A stretch of DNA of 64,000 nt from JAUVHV01 sp964523875. Lineage in GTDB: Bacteria > Omnitrophota > Gorgyraeia > JABMRG01. The translations under genes and the position numbers were made by a program. Location of the stretch: the NCBI GenBank assembly GCA_964523875.1, contig CAZGAS010000002.1:1-64000 (forward strand). Direction: 5' to 3'. A model generated the notes under the pieces. The model was not told the origin of the DNA. It searched no databases and saw only the letters and a list, made by a program, of their open reading frames with translations. Positions 23,473 to 32,668 of the stretch are shown piece after piece. Every line of letters begins with the position of its first letter. The stretch's first letter is position 1.

Positions 23473-26074
23473 GATTCGTAATAAATTTTTAGATTTTTTT
23501 AAGGCAAAGGGGCATACTTTGATTCCCAGTGATTCTCTTGTTCCGGCTGGAGATAGGTCATTACTCTTTACAAGCGCAGGTATGGCGCAATTCAAGAATG
23601 AGTTTATGGGCCATGTAAAGGATTTTACCCGCGCGGTAACCTGTCAGAAGTGCATGCGCACAGGTGACCTCGAGAATGTGGGCAAGACCGCGTATCATCA
23701 CACATTCTTTGAGATGCTTGGAAACTTCTCTTTTGGTGATTACTTTAAAAACGAAGCTATTACATGGGCATGGGAGTTTTTAACAGAGGTACTCAAGGTT
23801 CCCAAAACAAAGCTTTGGGCATCTGTTTACGAAGAGGATGGCGAGGCATATGAGATATGGAGGGATAAGATAGGGCTTCCTGAAAACAGGATAGTAAGGC
23901 TTGGTCAGAAGGATAACTTCTGGCCTTCTGAGGCAAAAGATAAAGGCCCTAATGGGCCATGCGGGCCATGTTCTGAAGTTTTTTATGATTATGGCAAAGA
24001 GATAGGTTGTGGTAAAGAGGGTTGTTCCCCGGCATGCAGTTGTGGGAGATTTGTTGAGGTTTGGAACCTAGTCTTTACGCAGTTTGAAAGAAATGATAAC
24101 GGTATATTGACTTCTCTGCCTAATAAGAATATAGATACAGGCATGGGTTTAGAGCGTCTATGCGCTGTTATGCAGGGAGTAAGGAATAATTTTGAGACAG
24201 ATATATTTTCTGATATCATAAAGACGATAATAGAAGAATCAGGAATTGATAAACGTTCATTCGCCGCGGAAAACAGTCCTGCACACGCGAGCGAAAATTA
24301 TAAGCCTGTTATCTGTACCATAGCTGACCATATTCGCGCAATTACATTTACCATAGCTGATGGGGTCGCTCCGTCAAATGAAGAACGAGGCTATGTTATA
24401 CGAAGCCTTATTCGAAGGGCAATGATCCGCTCAAAAAAGATAGGCATTGATAAGCCATTTTTGTATAAACTGGTTTATGTTGTCGCGAAGACCATGCAGG
24501 ATGTTTATCCTGAAGTTATGAAGGAGTACCAGGATATAGCAAATGTAATAAAGACTGAAGAAGAGAGGTTCTTAAAGACCCTGGAAAATGGTATCTCTAT
24601 GGTTGAAGAGATGTTAAAACAATTAAGTGACATGGACCTTCAGGAAATCCCAGGGGAAACAGTCTTTGATCTCTATGATACCCATGGGATACCATTAGAG
24701 ATTATTAAAGAGACAGCCGCGGCGCAAGGATATGATATTGATGAGGTTGGGTTTAATAAGCTTATGCAAAAACAGCGCGAAACATCAAGAAAATCCAGCA
24801 AGATGCAGGGAGAGATATTCACAACAGGCCTGATAAGGGTAAAGACAGAATTTATTGGTTACGATAAGTTCACCTCATCTGCTAATATTGTTGAGATAAT
24901 GGATAAAGACGGAAACTCTATCAGGCAAGCGTGCCCAGCTACAGGTGATGTAGAGATTGTTCTTGATAGGTCTGTCTTCTATGGCGAGTCAGGCGGCCAG
25001 ACGGGCGATAGGGGTAGGATAAGCAAGAACAACACAGAGGTTATTATTCAGAGAGCAGGCAAGGTACAGGATGCCATAGTCTTAATAGGCAAGGTAGAAG
25101 AAGGCAGTATAAGGGTTGGGGATAAGGTCAAGCAGGAGATCGATACAGATTACCGCTTGGCTATAGCAAGGAACCATACAGCTACACATATTTTGCAAAA
25201 GGCCTTGAGAAAGGTTTTAGGAGAGCATGTAAAACAGCAGGGCTCACTTGTTACAGCAGATAAGCTGAGATTTGATTTTACACATGCAAAGGCATTAACA
25301 GATGCTGAGATAGAGCGGGTCGAGGAACTTGTTAATGAGCACATAAATAACAGCCATGACATTAAAGTAGAAGAGATGTCATTAAAAGATGCCAGGTCCT
25401 CAGGAGCGTTGGCGTTTTTTGGCGATAAATATGACCAGAAGGTAAGGGTAGTGCACACCGGTGCGGATAGCAGAGAGCTTTGTGGCGGTACGCACCTCAA
25501 AAATACCAGAGAGATAGAGATTTTCAAGATAACGCATGAAGGTTCTGTTTCCTCAGGCATAAGAAGAATAGAGGCATGCACATTTGATAGGGCAAGAGAG
25601 TGGGAAGCGGAACATAAGGAGAAAGAGGAAGAGAAAGAGCGTATTCTTACGCAAAAAAAGGAAGAAAAGCTTCTTGAGAAGAGAAAATTAAGGGAATCAG
25701 AGCAGACAGTGGGCAGGATAATTGAAGATGCCAGGGAAGTAGCCGGTATCAAGCTTATAATAAAATTCATGAAGGATCAGAATATGGGCGCGCTCAAGTA
25801 TATCTCTGATATAATAAGAAATAAGCTGGCACAGGAGTATATGCTATTTTTTGTAGGCTCATATCAAGGCAAAACCGGAGTGCTTCTCTCACTTAGCGCA
25901 GGCCTGATTAAAAAAGGCCTTGACGCGTCAATGCTTCTATTGGAGATTATTAAGCCTTTCGCGGGTAAAGCAGGCGGCAGGCCGGATATGGCACAGGGCG
26001 GTATAAAAGAACTTAAAGGTCCGGAAGAAGTATTAAAAACAGCAGAGAAAATTTTAGTTAAGGAGTTGGAATGA
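23459..26074 (+). CDS. alaS: Alanyl-tRNA synthetase
   Basis: 871 residues, full length. AlaRS charges tRNA-Ala and clears mischarged serine and glycine. The class II catalytic core is at the N-terminus (GHTLIPSDSLVPAGDRSLLFTSAGMAQFK). The editing domain has the zinc ligands in HTATHILQKAL and CGGTHL, and the C-Ala domain contains GGRPDMAQGG. A zinc-ribbon-like CGKEGCSPACSCG lies near residue 180. The 3' end overlaps hisD (ATGA), so a translation gene runs directly into the histidine cluster. Confidence 0.97.
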   Translation: MRHVEIRNKFLDFFKAKGHTLIPSDSLVPAGDRSLLFTSAGMAQFKNEFMGHVKDFTRAVTCQKCMRTGDLENVGKTAYHHTFFEMLGNFSFGDYFKNEAITWAWEFLTEVLKVPKTKLWASVYEEDGEAYEIWRDKIGLPENRIVRLGQKDNFWPSEAKDKGPNGPCGPCSEVFYDYGKEIGCGKEGCSPACSCGRFVEVWNLVFTQFERNDNGILTSLPNKNIDTGMGLERLCAVMQGVRNNFETDIFSDIIKTIIEESGIDKRSFAAENSPAHASENYKPVICTIADHIRAITFTIADGVAPSNEERGYVIRSLIRRAMIRSKKIGIDKPFLYKLVYVVAKTMQDVYPEVMKEYQDIANVIKTEEERFLKTLENGISMVEEMLKQLSDMDLQEIPGETVFDLYDTHGIPLEIIKETAAAQGYDIDEVGFNKLMQKQRETSRKSSKMQGEIFTTGLIRVKTEFIGYDKFTSSANIVEIMDKDGNSIRQACPATGDVEIVLDRSVFYGESGGQTGDRGRISKNNTEVIIQRAGKVQDAIVLIGKVEEGSIRVGDKVKQEIDTDYRLAIARNHTATHILQKALRKVLGEHVKQQGSLVTADKLRFDFTHAKALTDAEIERVEELVNEHINNSHDIKVEEMSLKDARSSGALAFFGDKYDQKVRVVHTGADSRELCGGTHLKNTREIEIFKITHEGSVSSGIRRIEACTFDRAREWEAEHKEKEEEKERILTQKKEEKLLEKRKLRESEQTVGRIIEDAREVAGIKLIIKFMKDQNMGALKYISDIIRNKLAQEYMLFFVGSYQGKTGVLLSLSAGLIKKGLDASMLLLEIIKPFAGKAGGRPDMAQGGIKELKGPEEVLKTAEKILVKELE

Positions 26075-27291
26075 AGAGCATAAGGCCAAATAGCAAGGAG
26101 CTTACAAGATTATACAATCGCGGTATTGACCTGAAAAAGAGTGTGCATGATAAGGTTTCAAAGATCATCGAGGGCGTAAAATCTCATGGCGATGAAGCCC
26201 TGGTCAGATATACAAAACAGTTTGATAGTATTAAGATGAAGCCCCGTCAACTCAAGGTAAGCACAGGAGAGGTTAACGGCGCGTACCAGAATATGGATTC
26301 AAACCTGGTAAATAGTTTTAAGGTTGCGATTGAGAACGTAAGCCAGTTTTACAAGAAACAGCTTAAGAAATCCTGGAAAATAAAGGACAAAGAAGGTATT
26401 ATGCTTGGCGAGAGGATAACACCTTTAGAATCTGTGGGGATATATATTCCTGCCGGCACGGCACCTCTTGCCTCGACTGTTTATATGACGGTTCTTCCCG
26501 CCAAGATAGCAGGTGTAAAGAGGATCGCGATAGTGACACCTCCTAATGAGTACGGAAGCGTCCATCCATATATACTGGTTATGGCAAATTTGCTCGGTAT
26601 AACAGAGATATATAAAGCCGGTGGCGCGCAAGCAATAGCGGCGTTAGCGTTTGGCACAAAGAGTATACAGAGAGTCGATAAGATTGTGGGTCCTGGCAAC
26701 CAATATGTATCCGAAGCAAAGAGACAGGTCTTTGGCTATGTTGGTATAGATATGGTAGCAGGGCCTAGTGAGGTTGTTATTATAGCTGATGACAGTGTAA
26801 ATTACGAGTATGTTGCGGCGGATATGGCAGCCCAATGCGAGCACCTTATGGGGTTATCGATATTGATAACAAAATCTAAAAAACTAGCGAAATTTATACA
26901 GCAGCAGCAACTCGATGGTTACCTGGTTCTCGTAAAGAATCTGAAACAGGCCGCGGAGATCGCTAACAAGATAGCGCCAGAGCATCTCCAGCTTATGGTA
27001 AAGGACCCTAAAAAGCTCTCTAAAATGATACATAACGCGGGGTGTATATTGCTAGGCGAATATACTCCGACAGTGCTTAGTGATTATATTGCGGGCCCAA
27101 GCCATGTATTGCCAACGGGAGGCAGTGCCAGATTCTTTTCAGGTTTAAGCATATGGGATTTCTTAAAAGGTATACACGTGGTCTCGTATTCTAAGAGGGC
27201 TCTTGAGTCTGTAAAAGGAGATATTGAGAGGATAGCAGCTTTAGAAGGTCTGAATAAGCATATTGATTCTATTAAGAAGAGGTTTGAGTAG
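26071..27291 (+). CDS. hisD: Histidinol dehydrogenase
   Basis: 406 residues. HisD oxidises L-histidinol to histidine in two NAD-dependent steps, the last of the pathway. Recognisable motifs are GVYIPAGTAPLASTVYMT-like residues around 127-145, AGPSEVVIIAD, QCEHLMG and the catalytic IAPEHLQLMV. The ATG overlaps the alaS stop. It is separated from hisB by 208 bases that contain hairpin copy B. hisG, hisC and hisE are not in the window. Confidence 0.95.
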   Translation: MKSIRPNSKELTRLYNRGIDLKKSVHDKVSKIIEGVKSHGDEALVRYTKQFDSIKMKPRQLKVSTGEVNGAYQNMDSNLVNSFKVAIENVSQFYKKQLKKSWKIKDKEGIMLGERITPLESVGIYIPAGTAPLASTVYMTVLPAKIAGVKRIAIVTPPNEYGSVHPYILVMANLLGITEIYKAGGAQAIAALAFGTKSIQRVDKIVGPGNQYVSEAKRQVFGYVGIDMVAGPSEVVIIADDSVNYEYVAADMAAQCEHLMGLSILITKSKKLAKFIQQQQLDGYLVLVKNLKQAAEIANKIAPEHLQLMVKDPKKLSKMIHNAGCILLGEYTPTVLSDYIAGPSHVLPTGGSARFFSGLSIWDFLKGIHVVSYSKRALESVKGDIERIAALEGLNKHIDSIKKRFE

Positions 27292-27336
27292 TTTATGATA
27301 GCTGAAGAGTGTGCAGCAATTTCCGCAGATAAAGAT

Positions 27337-27438
27337 ATTGCTTATGCCTTTGCCTTCACAGCGCAGGTATTTTTGCCATATATTTAAATCCATGGCAAAA
27401 AAATCCAAAGCGCTGCTTAAGGCAAAGGCATAAGCAAT
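27337..27438. repeat. Hairpin repeat element, copy B
   Basis: The outer arms 27337-27356 and 27419-27438 are perfect 20-bp inverted repeats beginning ATTGCTTATGCC. After unpaired asymmetric segments, TTTTTGCCA (27370-27378) and TGGCAAAAA (27393-27401) pair again around a 14-base centre. The reverse complement aligns along its whole length with copy A at 7144-7242. It lies between hisD and hisB inside an otherwise compact cluster. On the minus strand it also reads as a peptide, SALDFFAMDLNIWQ..., close to that of copy A. Confidence 0.85.
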
Positions 27439-27499
27439 TATGAATAAGAAAATAGCTTTTTCTACAAAGCTATCAAATTTAAAATAGGAGCTTAGTAAG

Positions 27500-28108
27500 A
27501 TGGATAATAGAATAGCGCTACTTAAGCGTAAGACAACTGAAACAGATATAACCGGAAGCCTGAACATTGATGGTACCGGTAAAACGTCTATTAGTACAGG
27601 TATTGGCTTATTAGACCATATGCTTGAGTTATTTGCTTTTCATGGGTTGTTTGATTTAGAGTTAAAGGCTATTGGAGATTTGCATATTGACATACACCAT
27701 ACTAATGAAGATGTGGGTATTGAATTAGGCAAGGCGTTTAAAAAAGCGCTTGGTGAAATGAAAGGCATTAAGCGATTCGGTTCCGCTTCTGTGCCCATGG
27801 AAGAAGTTGTTGCAAATATTACTCTTGATATTAGTGGCAGAGGATTGTATAAACGCAGAAAGAATCAAGCGGTTAGTTTTGCCCCGAGTAATGAAAAAGG
27901 TTACTCGCTTAAAGACGTAGATCATTTCTTCGAGAGCCTTGCTAATCATCTGGGAATGAATTTAGTTATAAGCATTGATCCGACAGTGCAGGATCTTCAT
28001 ACTACGTTAGAACCTGCTTTTAAGGCATTGGGCATAGCTTTAGATCATGCCACACAGATAGATCCTCGTAAAAAAGGAGTGCCTTCTACCAAAGGGATAA
28101 TAGATTAA
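27500..28108 (+). CDS. hisB: Imidazoleglycerol-phosphate dehydratase, divergent
   Basis: 202 residues, near the usual length. HisB dehydrates imidazoleglycerol phosphate with a di-manganese centre. The first half is canonical: GLLDHMLELFAFHG and the metal motif IDIHHTNEDVG. The second metal motif, normally GxNxHHxxEAxFKA, reads VQDLHTTLEPAFKA, so the second histidine is threonine. ITLHV-like is MNLVISI, so a histidine is missing there too. The C-terminus PSTKGIID is normal. It may use an altered metal site or be weak. It overlaps hisH by one base (TAATG). Confidence 0.85.
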   Translation: MDNRIALLKRKTTETDITGSLNIDGTGKTSISTGIGLLDHMLELFAFHGLFDLELKAIGDLHIDIHHTNEDVGIELGKAFKKALGEMKGIKRFGSASVPMEEVVANITLDISGRGLYKRRKNQAVSFAPSNEKGYSLKDVDHFFESLANHLGMNLVISIDPTVQDLHTTLEPAFKALGIALDHATQIDPRKKGVPSTKGIID

Positions 28109-28728
28109 TGATTACGATTGTAGATTATGGTATGGGCAATCTAGCGTCGGTAAAAAACGCTATTAAGCGCTATACAGATAAAGTAGTAGTGAGCTCAATG
28201 CCGAATGATATAAAAAAAGCTGATAAATTGATACTGCCGGGGGTAGGCGCTTTTAAAGATGCCTATGATGAGATAGGCAAGCGCGGGTTTCGCGGCCCTA
28301 TATTAGATTTTATCAAAACAGGCAAGCCTTTTTTAGGGATATGTTTAGGCCTACAGCTTTTGTTTACAAAAAGCTTTGAAGATGGTGAACATGAGGGGTT
28401 TGATATTATTAAAGGAAATGTTGTCTCTTTTGAAAAGGCTAAGGGTATCAAGATTCCGCATATGGGCTGGAATAACATAATCAGCAATTCGAGAGCCAAG
28501 ATTTCCGGTTGCCCCCTGCTTAAAGGCGTTAGTGAGGGCCCATATATGTATTTTGTGCATTCATATTATGTGGTGCCTGAAGATGCATCTGTTATCACAA
28601 CAACTACAGATTATGGTAATAATTTCTGTTCTATGCTCTGGAAGGATAATATTTACGCAACACAATTCCATCCGGAAAAGAGCCAGGAGCAGGGCTTGAA
28701 GATAATTGAAAACTTTGTAAGGTTATAA
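28108..28728 (+). CDS. hisH: Imidazole glycerol phosphate synthase, glutaminase subunit HisH
   Basis: 206 residues. HisH releases ammonia from glutamine and passes it through a channel to HisF. The class I amidotransferase triad is complete: cysteine in GICLGLQLLF, and histidine and glutamate in TQFHPEKSQ. The N-terminus MITIVDYGMGNLASVKNA is typical. It is packed directly against hisB and hisA, with hisF one gene further, so the synthase subunits are made together. Confidence 0.96.
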   Translation: MITIVDYGMGNLASVKNAIKRYTDKVVVSSMPNDIKKADKLILPGVGAFKDAYDEIGKRGFRGPILDFIKTGKPFLGICLGLQLLFTKSFEDGEHEGFDIIKGNVVSFEKAKGIKIPHMGWNNIISNSRAKISGCPLLKGVSEGPYMYFVHSYYVVPEDASVITTTTDYGNNFCSMLWKDNIYATQFHPEKSQEQGLKIIENFVRL

Positions 28729-29460
28729 ATGTTTATTATACCAGCGATTGACATACGCTCTAAGAGGGTTGTCCGGCTCCTGCAAGGAGATTTTAATAAG
28801 GAGACCTTCTACTCTGCTAATGTTGTAGAGGTTGCCAGGAAGTGGGAGGAGATGGGCGCTAGGTTTTTACATATGGTCGACCTTGACGGTGCTTTAGCGG
28901 GTGAGCCTAAGAATCTTGATGTTGTTGAGCAGGTCTCTAAATCAGTTGATATACCTATACAATTGGGCGGAGGCTTAAGGACAGAGAAGAATGTTGAGTC
29001 AGCTCTATCGAAGGGTGTTTCAAGGGTGATTATAGGTACCAGGGCATATGAGGATGATGAATTTGTTAAGAGGCTTGTTAAGGCCTTTGGTGCTGACAAG
29101 GTAGCCATTGGCATAGATGCGGCAGGAGATATTATTTTATCCAAGGGCTGGACAGAATCTACAGGCATTGGCGCTTTTTCGCTTGGGAAAAAGATGGAGT
29201 CATTGGGCGCTGGAATGATTATATATACAAATACGCTTAAGGACGGTACATTAGAGAGTCCGCAGCTAGGGCTTGCTGAAAAGATGCTTGCCGCGGTTTC
29301 GATAAAGGTGATTATATCTGGTGGTATAGCCTCTTTACAGGATATTAGGGATTTAAAGGCACTAGACAGGCCAAATCTTTATGGTGTGATTACCGGCAAG
29401 GCATTATATGAACAGAGGCTGGATCTAAGGGAAGCGATACAAATAGCAGAGGAAGAATAA
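28729..29460 (+). CDS. hisA: Phosphoribosylformimino-AICAR phosphate isomerase HisA
   Basis: 243 residues, a (beta/alpha)8 barrel that opens the ribose of ProFAR by an Amadori rearrangement. The N-terminal catalytic aspartate is in PAIDIRSKRVVRLLQGDF, and the second in TNTLKDGTLESP. Phosphate-binding loops IQLGGGLR and ISGGIASLQD are present. It starts on the base after the hisH stop. The last loop reads GVITGKALYE, usual for HisA rather than PriA-type bifunctional enzymes, and trpF is present separately at 34611. Confidence 0.95.
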   Translation: MFIIPAIDIRSKRVVRLLQGDFNKETFYSANVVEVARKWEEMGARFLHMVDLDGALAGEPKNLDVVEQVSKSVDIPIQLGGGLRTEKNVESALSKGVSRVIIGTRAYEDDEFVKRLVKAFGADKVAIGIDAAGDIILSKGWTESTGIGAFSLGKKMESLGAGMIIYTNTLKDGTLESPQLGLAEKMLAAVSIKVIISGGIASLQDIRDLKALDRPNLYGVITGKALYEQRLDLREAIQIAEEE

Positions 29461-29464
29461 TAAT

Positions 29465-30220
29465 ATGCTTGCAAAGAGGATTATACCCTGTCTTGATGTG
29501 AAAGACGGAAGGGTTGTTAAGGGTGTACAATTTTTAGATCTTCGTGATGCCGGGGATCCGGCCCAGATAGCAGAGGTCTATGACAGAGAGGGCGCGGATG
29601 AGATAGTATTTCTGGATATAACCGCGAGCCATGAAGAACGGCCAATATTTATTGATGTTGTAAAGCGTACAGCAGAAAATATATTTATACCTCTTACAGT
29701 TGGTGGCGGTATTGAAACACTCGATACCATAGAGAGGCTTTTAAGGGCAGGGGCTGATAAGGTTTCGATAAATACTATGGCAGTACAACAACCCGATTTT
29801 ATAAGGGCTGCCGCAACCCGTTTTGGTACACAATGTGTTGTTGTTGCTATTGACGCAAAGAGAGAAGGGCAGGGCTGGGGGGTATATACCCATGGCGGCA
29901 GAAGGCCAACTGGCAAAGACGCGCTCCTATGGGCTAAAGAGGCAGCTGATCTGGGGGCGGGCGAGATCCTGCTGACCAGCATGGATTGTGATGGAACAAA
30001 GAACGGTTTTGATATAGAACTTACACGTTCTATATCAGAGGCCACAAATATACCCATTATAGCATCAGGCGGAGCTGGTACTTTAGAACATTTACGGCTT
30101 GCCCTGGTTGAAGGTAAGGCCGATGCCGCGTTAGCCGCTAGTATATTCCATTTCAAAGAGCATACAATAAAAGAGGCAAAAGAGTTTTTAAAAGGAAAAG
30201 GAGTTGAGATAAGATTATGA
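29465..30220 (+). CDS. hisF: Imidazole glycerol phosphate synthase, cyclase subunit HisF
   Basis: 251 residues. HisF uses ammonia from HisH to form imidazole glycerol phosphate and AICAR. Catalytic aspartates lie in IIPCLDVKDGRVVKGVQF and LTSMDCDGTKNGFD, with phosphate loops TVGGGIETLD and ASGGAGTLEH. Four bases separate it from hisA and it overlaps hisI by four (ATGA). Confidence 0.97.
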   Translation: MLAKRIIPCLDVKDGRVVKGVQFLDLRDAGDPAQIAEVYDREGADEIVFLDITASHEERPIFIDVVKRTAENIFIPLTVGGGIETLDTIERLLRAGADKVSINTMAVQQPDFIRAAATRFGTQCVVVAIDAKREGQGWGVYTHGGRRPTGKDALLWAKEAADLGAGEILLTSMDCDGTKNGFDIELTRSISEATNIPIIASGGAGTLEHLRLALVEGKADAALAASIFHFKEHTIKEAKEFLKGKGVEIRL

Positions 30221-30588
30221 GCCTGATAGATAGATTAAAGTTCGCGGATGGCCTTATCCCCGCGATAACGCAGGATTACAAAACAGGTGAAGTTTTAATG
30301 GTCGCGTATATGAATAAAGAAGCGGTTAGAAAGACACTTAAAACACGAAAATGTAATTATTATAGCCGATCAAGGAAGAAGATGTGGGTTAAGGGAGAGT
30401 CTTCAGGCCATATACAGAAGGTAAAAGCTATATATGTTGATTGTGATATGGATTGCCTGCTTATAAAAATAGAGCAAATAGGAGGCGCTTGCCATACAGG
30501 GTATAAGAGTTGTTTTTATCGTGAGTTTAAATCAGGTAGATTGGTACCAAAGGGGAAGAAGGTCTTTGACCCAAAAAAGGTTTACTGA
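30217..30588 (+). CDS. hisI: Phosphoribosyl-AMP cyclohydrolase HisI
   Basis: 123 residues, a stand-alone cyclohydrolase without a fused HisE pyrophosphohydrolase domain. It opens the purine ring of PR-AMP with a zinc ion. YMNKEAVRKTLKTRKCNYYSRSR, the metal residues VDCDMDCLLIKI and GGACHTGYKSCFYRE are all typical. HisE must lie elsewhere. It overlaps trpE by one base, so the histidine cluster passes without a break into the tryptophan cluster. Confidence 0.95.
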   Translation: MSLIDRLKFADGLIPAITQDYKTGEVLMVAYMNKEAVRKTLKTRKCNYYSRSRKKMWVKGESSGHIQKVKAIYVDCDMDCLLIKIEQIGGACHTGYKSCFYREFKSGRLVPKGKKVFDPKKVY

Positions 30589-32102
30589 TGTATTATCCAA
30601 AAATAGAAGAGTTTACCAGGTTAACGAAAAAAGGTAATGTTATACCTGTTTATACGGAGATATCCGCTGACCTGAATACACCTTTATCCGCGTTCCTAAA
30701 GATAGATGATAAGAAAAATTCTTTTCTTTTTGAATCTATGGAAGGTGGTGAAAAGATTGGCAGATACTCATTTTTAAGCAGTAACCCGTCAGTTGTGATT
30801 GAGGCCAAGGCCGGTTCTGTCAGGATAAGAGAGAGATCCGGGACATCTAAGACAAATACCGCGAATCCGCTTGACTATATCAACAAAATGATGAAGGGGT
30901 TTAAGTTTGTTAAGGTTAAGGGCTTGCCTAGATTTTGTGGTGGCTTAGTAGGTTTTGTGGGTTATGATGTTATACGTTTTATAGAAAATATACCTGATGC
31001 GTGCAAGGATGATTTAGATCTGCCCGATTTGAGGCTTATGCTTGCGGACACACTACTTGTATTTGATCGGGTCAACCATACGATAAAGGTTGTATCTAAC
31101 GCGCATATAAGCTCCGCCGCGAAATCTTCTATTAAGCACGCGTATAAAGACGCGGTAAGAAAGATAGATAACTTAATCATAAAGCTTAAAAAACCGCTTA
31201 GAAGCAACCTGCCTCCCATTGAAAATACAGCAAGGCCGATAAGGTATAAATCTAATATCAAAAAAATGGATTTTGAAAAAAGCGTTTTAACGGCAAAAAA
31301 ATATATCAAGGCTGGAGATGTTATACAGGTTGTCCTGTCGCAAAGGCTGGAGGCAGATTATACTAAGAACCCAATTGATATATACAGGGCACTACGCCGG
31401 GTAAATCCATCACCGTATATGTTTTATATTTCATTTAAGGATTTTAAGCTTGTTGGTTCTTCTCCCGAGATTATGGTGCGTGGTGAAAACACTGTCGCGG
31501 AGGTGCGCCCTATAGCAGGTACAAGGCCACGCGGCAAAGACGAAATAGCTGATAAGCTTTTAGAGAAAGAGTTACTCGCTGATCCAAAAGAGCGGGCAGA
31601 GCATCTTATGCTGGTTGACTTAGGCAGGAATGATCTTGGCCGTGTATGTGTCCCCGGCAGTGTAAAGTTAAATGAGTTCATGGTTATTGAAAGGTACTCA
31701 CATGTAATGCATATAGTTAGTGACTGTATAGGCAGGTTATTACCCGGTTCGAACGCGCTAAGCCTTTTAAAGGCATCATTTCCCGCTGGAACAGTATCTG
31801 GTGCCCCAAAGATCCGCGCGATGGAGATTATAGATGAGCTTGAAACGACAAAGAGAGGTCCTTACGCAGGTTGTGTTGGGTATATCTCATTTTCCGGAAA
31901 CCTGGATACATGTATTACTATACGTACGATATTACTTAAAAACAACAAGGCCTATATCCAGACAGGCGCTGGTATTGTCGCGGATTCTATACCTGTTAAA
32001 GAGTATCAGGAGACTATAAATAAGGCAAAAGGCATGCTTAACGCTATATCTATTGCCAGGCAAACAGGTCTGCCTAAGAAGCAGGCAGGAAAGATGATAT
32101 GA
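30588..32102 (+). CDS. trpE: Anthranilate synthase component I
   Basis: 504 residues. TrpE converts chorismate to anthranilate with ammonia from TrpG. The catalytic part carries AGDVIQVVLSQRLEA, VGSSPEIMVR, RPIAGTRPRG, DLGRNDLGRVC, and FPAGTVSGAPKIRAMEIIDELE. The N-terminal part keeps LLESxxx-like FLFESMEGGEKIGRYSFLS, which holds the tryptophan-binding site in feedback-inhibited enzymes. It overlaps both hisI and trpG by a few bases. No leader peptide or attenuator could fit upstream, because hisI runs right up to the start. Confidence 0.96.
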   Translation: MYYPKIEEFTRLTKKGNVIPVYTEISADLNTPLSAFLKIDDKKNSFLFESMEGGEKIGRYSFLSSNPSVVIEAKAGSVRIRERSGTSKTNTANPLDYINKMMKGFKFVKVKGLPRFCGGLVGFVGYDVIRFIENIPDACKDDLDLPDLRLMLADTLLVFDRVNHTIKVVSNAHISSAAKSSIKHAYKDAVRKIDNLIIKLKKPLRSNLPPIENTARPIRYKSNIKKMDFEKSVLTAKKYIKAGDVIQVVLSQRLEADYTKNPIDIYRALRRVNPSPYMFYISFKDFKLVGSSPEIMVRGENTVAEVRPIAGTRPRGKDEIADKLLEKELLADPKERAEHLMLVDLGRNDLGRVCVPGSVKLNEFMVIERYSHVMHIVSDCIGRLLPGSNALSLLKASFPAGTVSGAPKIRAMEIIDELETTKRGPYAGCVGYISFSGNLDTCITIRTILLKNNKAYIQTGAGIVADSIPVKEYQETINKAKGMLNAISIARQTGLPKKQAGKMI

Positions 32103-32668
32103 TATTATTAATTGATAATTATGATTCCTTTACATATAACCTAGTTCAGTATTTCGGTGAGCTGGGCGCGCGGATTAAGGTTTATAGAAATGATAAGATA
32201 ACCCTGTTACAGATTAAGAAGCTTAAGCCCAAACATATAGTGATATCACCCGGGCCTGGCACGCCTGAAGATGCCGGCATATCGAAGGGTGTTATAAAAG
32301 AGTTTGCTGGTATTATACCTATACTTGGTGTCTGTTTGGGCCACCAGTGCATAGGTGAGGTCTTTGGAGGAAAGGTAATAGGCGCGAAGCGCTTAATGCA
32401 TGGAAAGACATCCCTGATATACCACAATAAAACAGGTATATTTAGTGGAATTAAGAATCCTTTTATTGCCACAAGGTATCATTCGCTGATTATCGAAAAG
32501 AAAAGTATCCCGGAATGTTTAGAGATTACTGCCAGGACAAAAGAGAATGAGATTATGGGAGTGAAACATAAGGACTATACGGTATGGGGGGTACAGTTTC
32601 ATCCAGAGTCCATTCTGACAAAGGAAGGCAAAAAGCTGCTTAAGAACTTCATGAGGAATAAAAAATGA
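32099..32668 (+). CDS. trpG: Anthranilate synthase glutaminase component II
   Basis: 189 residues. TrpG supplies ammonia to TrpE; related PabA proteins serve folate synthesis and some TrpG serve both. The start MILLIDNYDSFTYNLVQYF, the oxyanion region SPGPGTPEDAG, the nucleophile in GVCLGHQCIGE and the HPESILT histidine-glutamate pair are intact. Overlaps of four bases with trpE and trpD indicate coupled translation. Confidence 0.96.
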   Translation: MILLIDNYDSFTYNLVQYFGELGARIKVYRNDKITLLQIKKLKPKHIVISPGPGTPEDAGISKGVIKEFAGIIPILGVCLGHQCIGEVFGGKVIGAKRLMHGKTSLIYHNKTGIFSGIKNPFIATRYHSLIIEKKSIPECLEITARTKENEIMGVKHKDYTVWGVQFHPESILTKEGKKLLKNFMRNKK

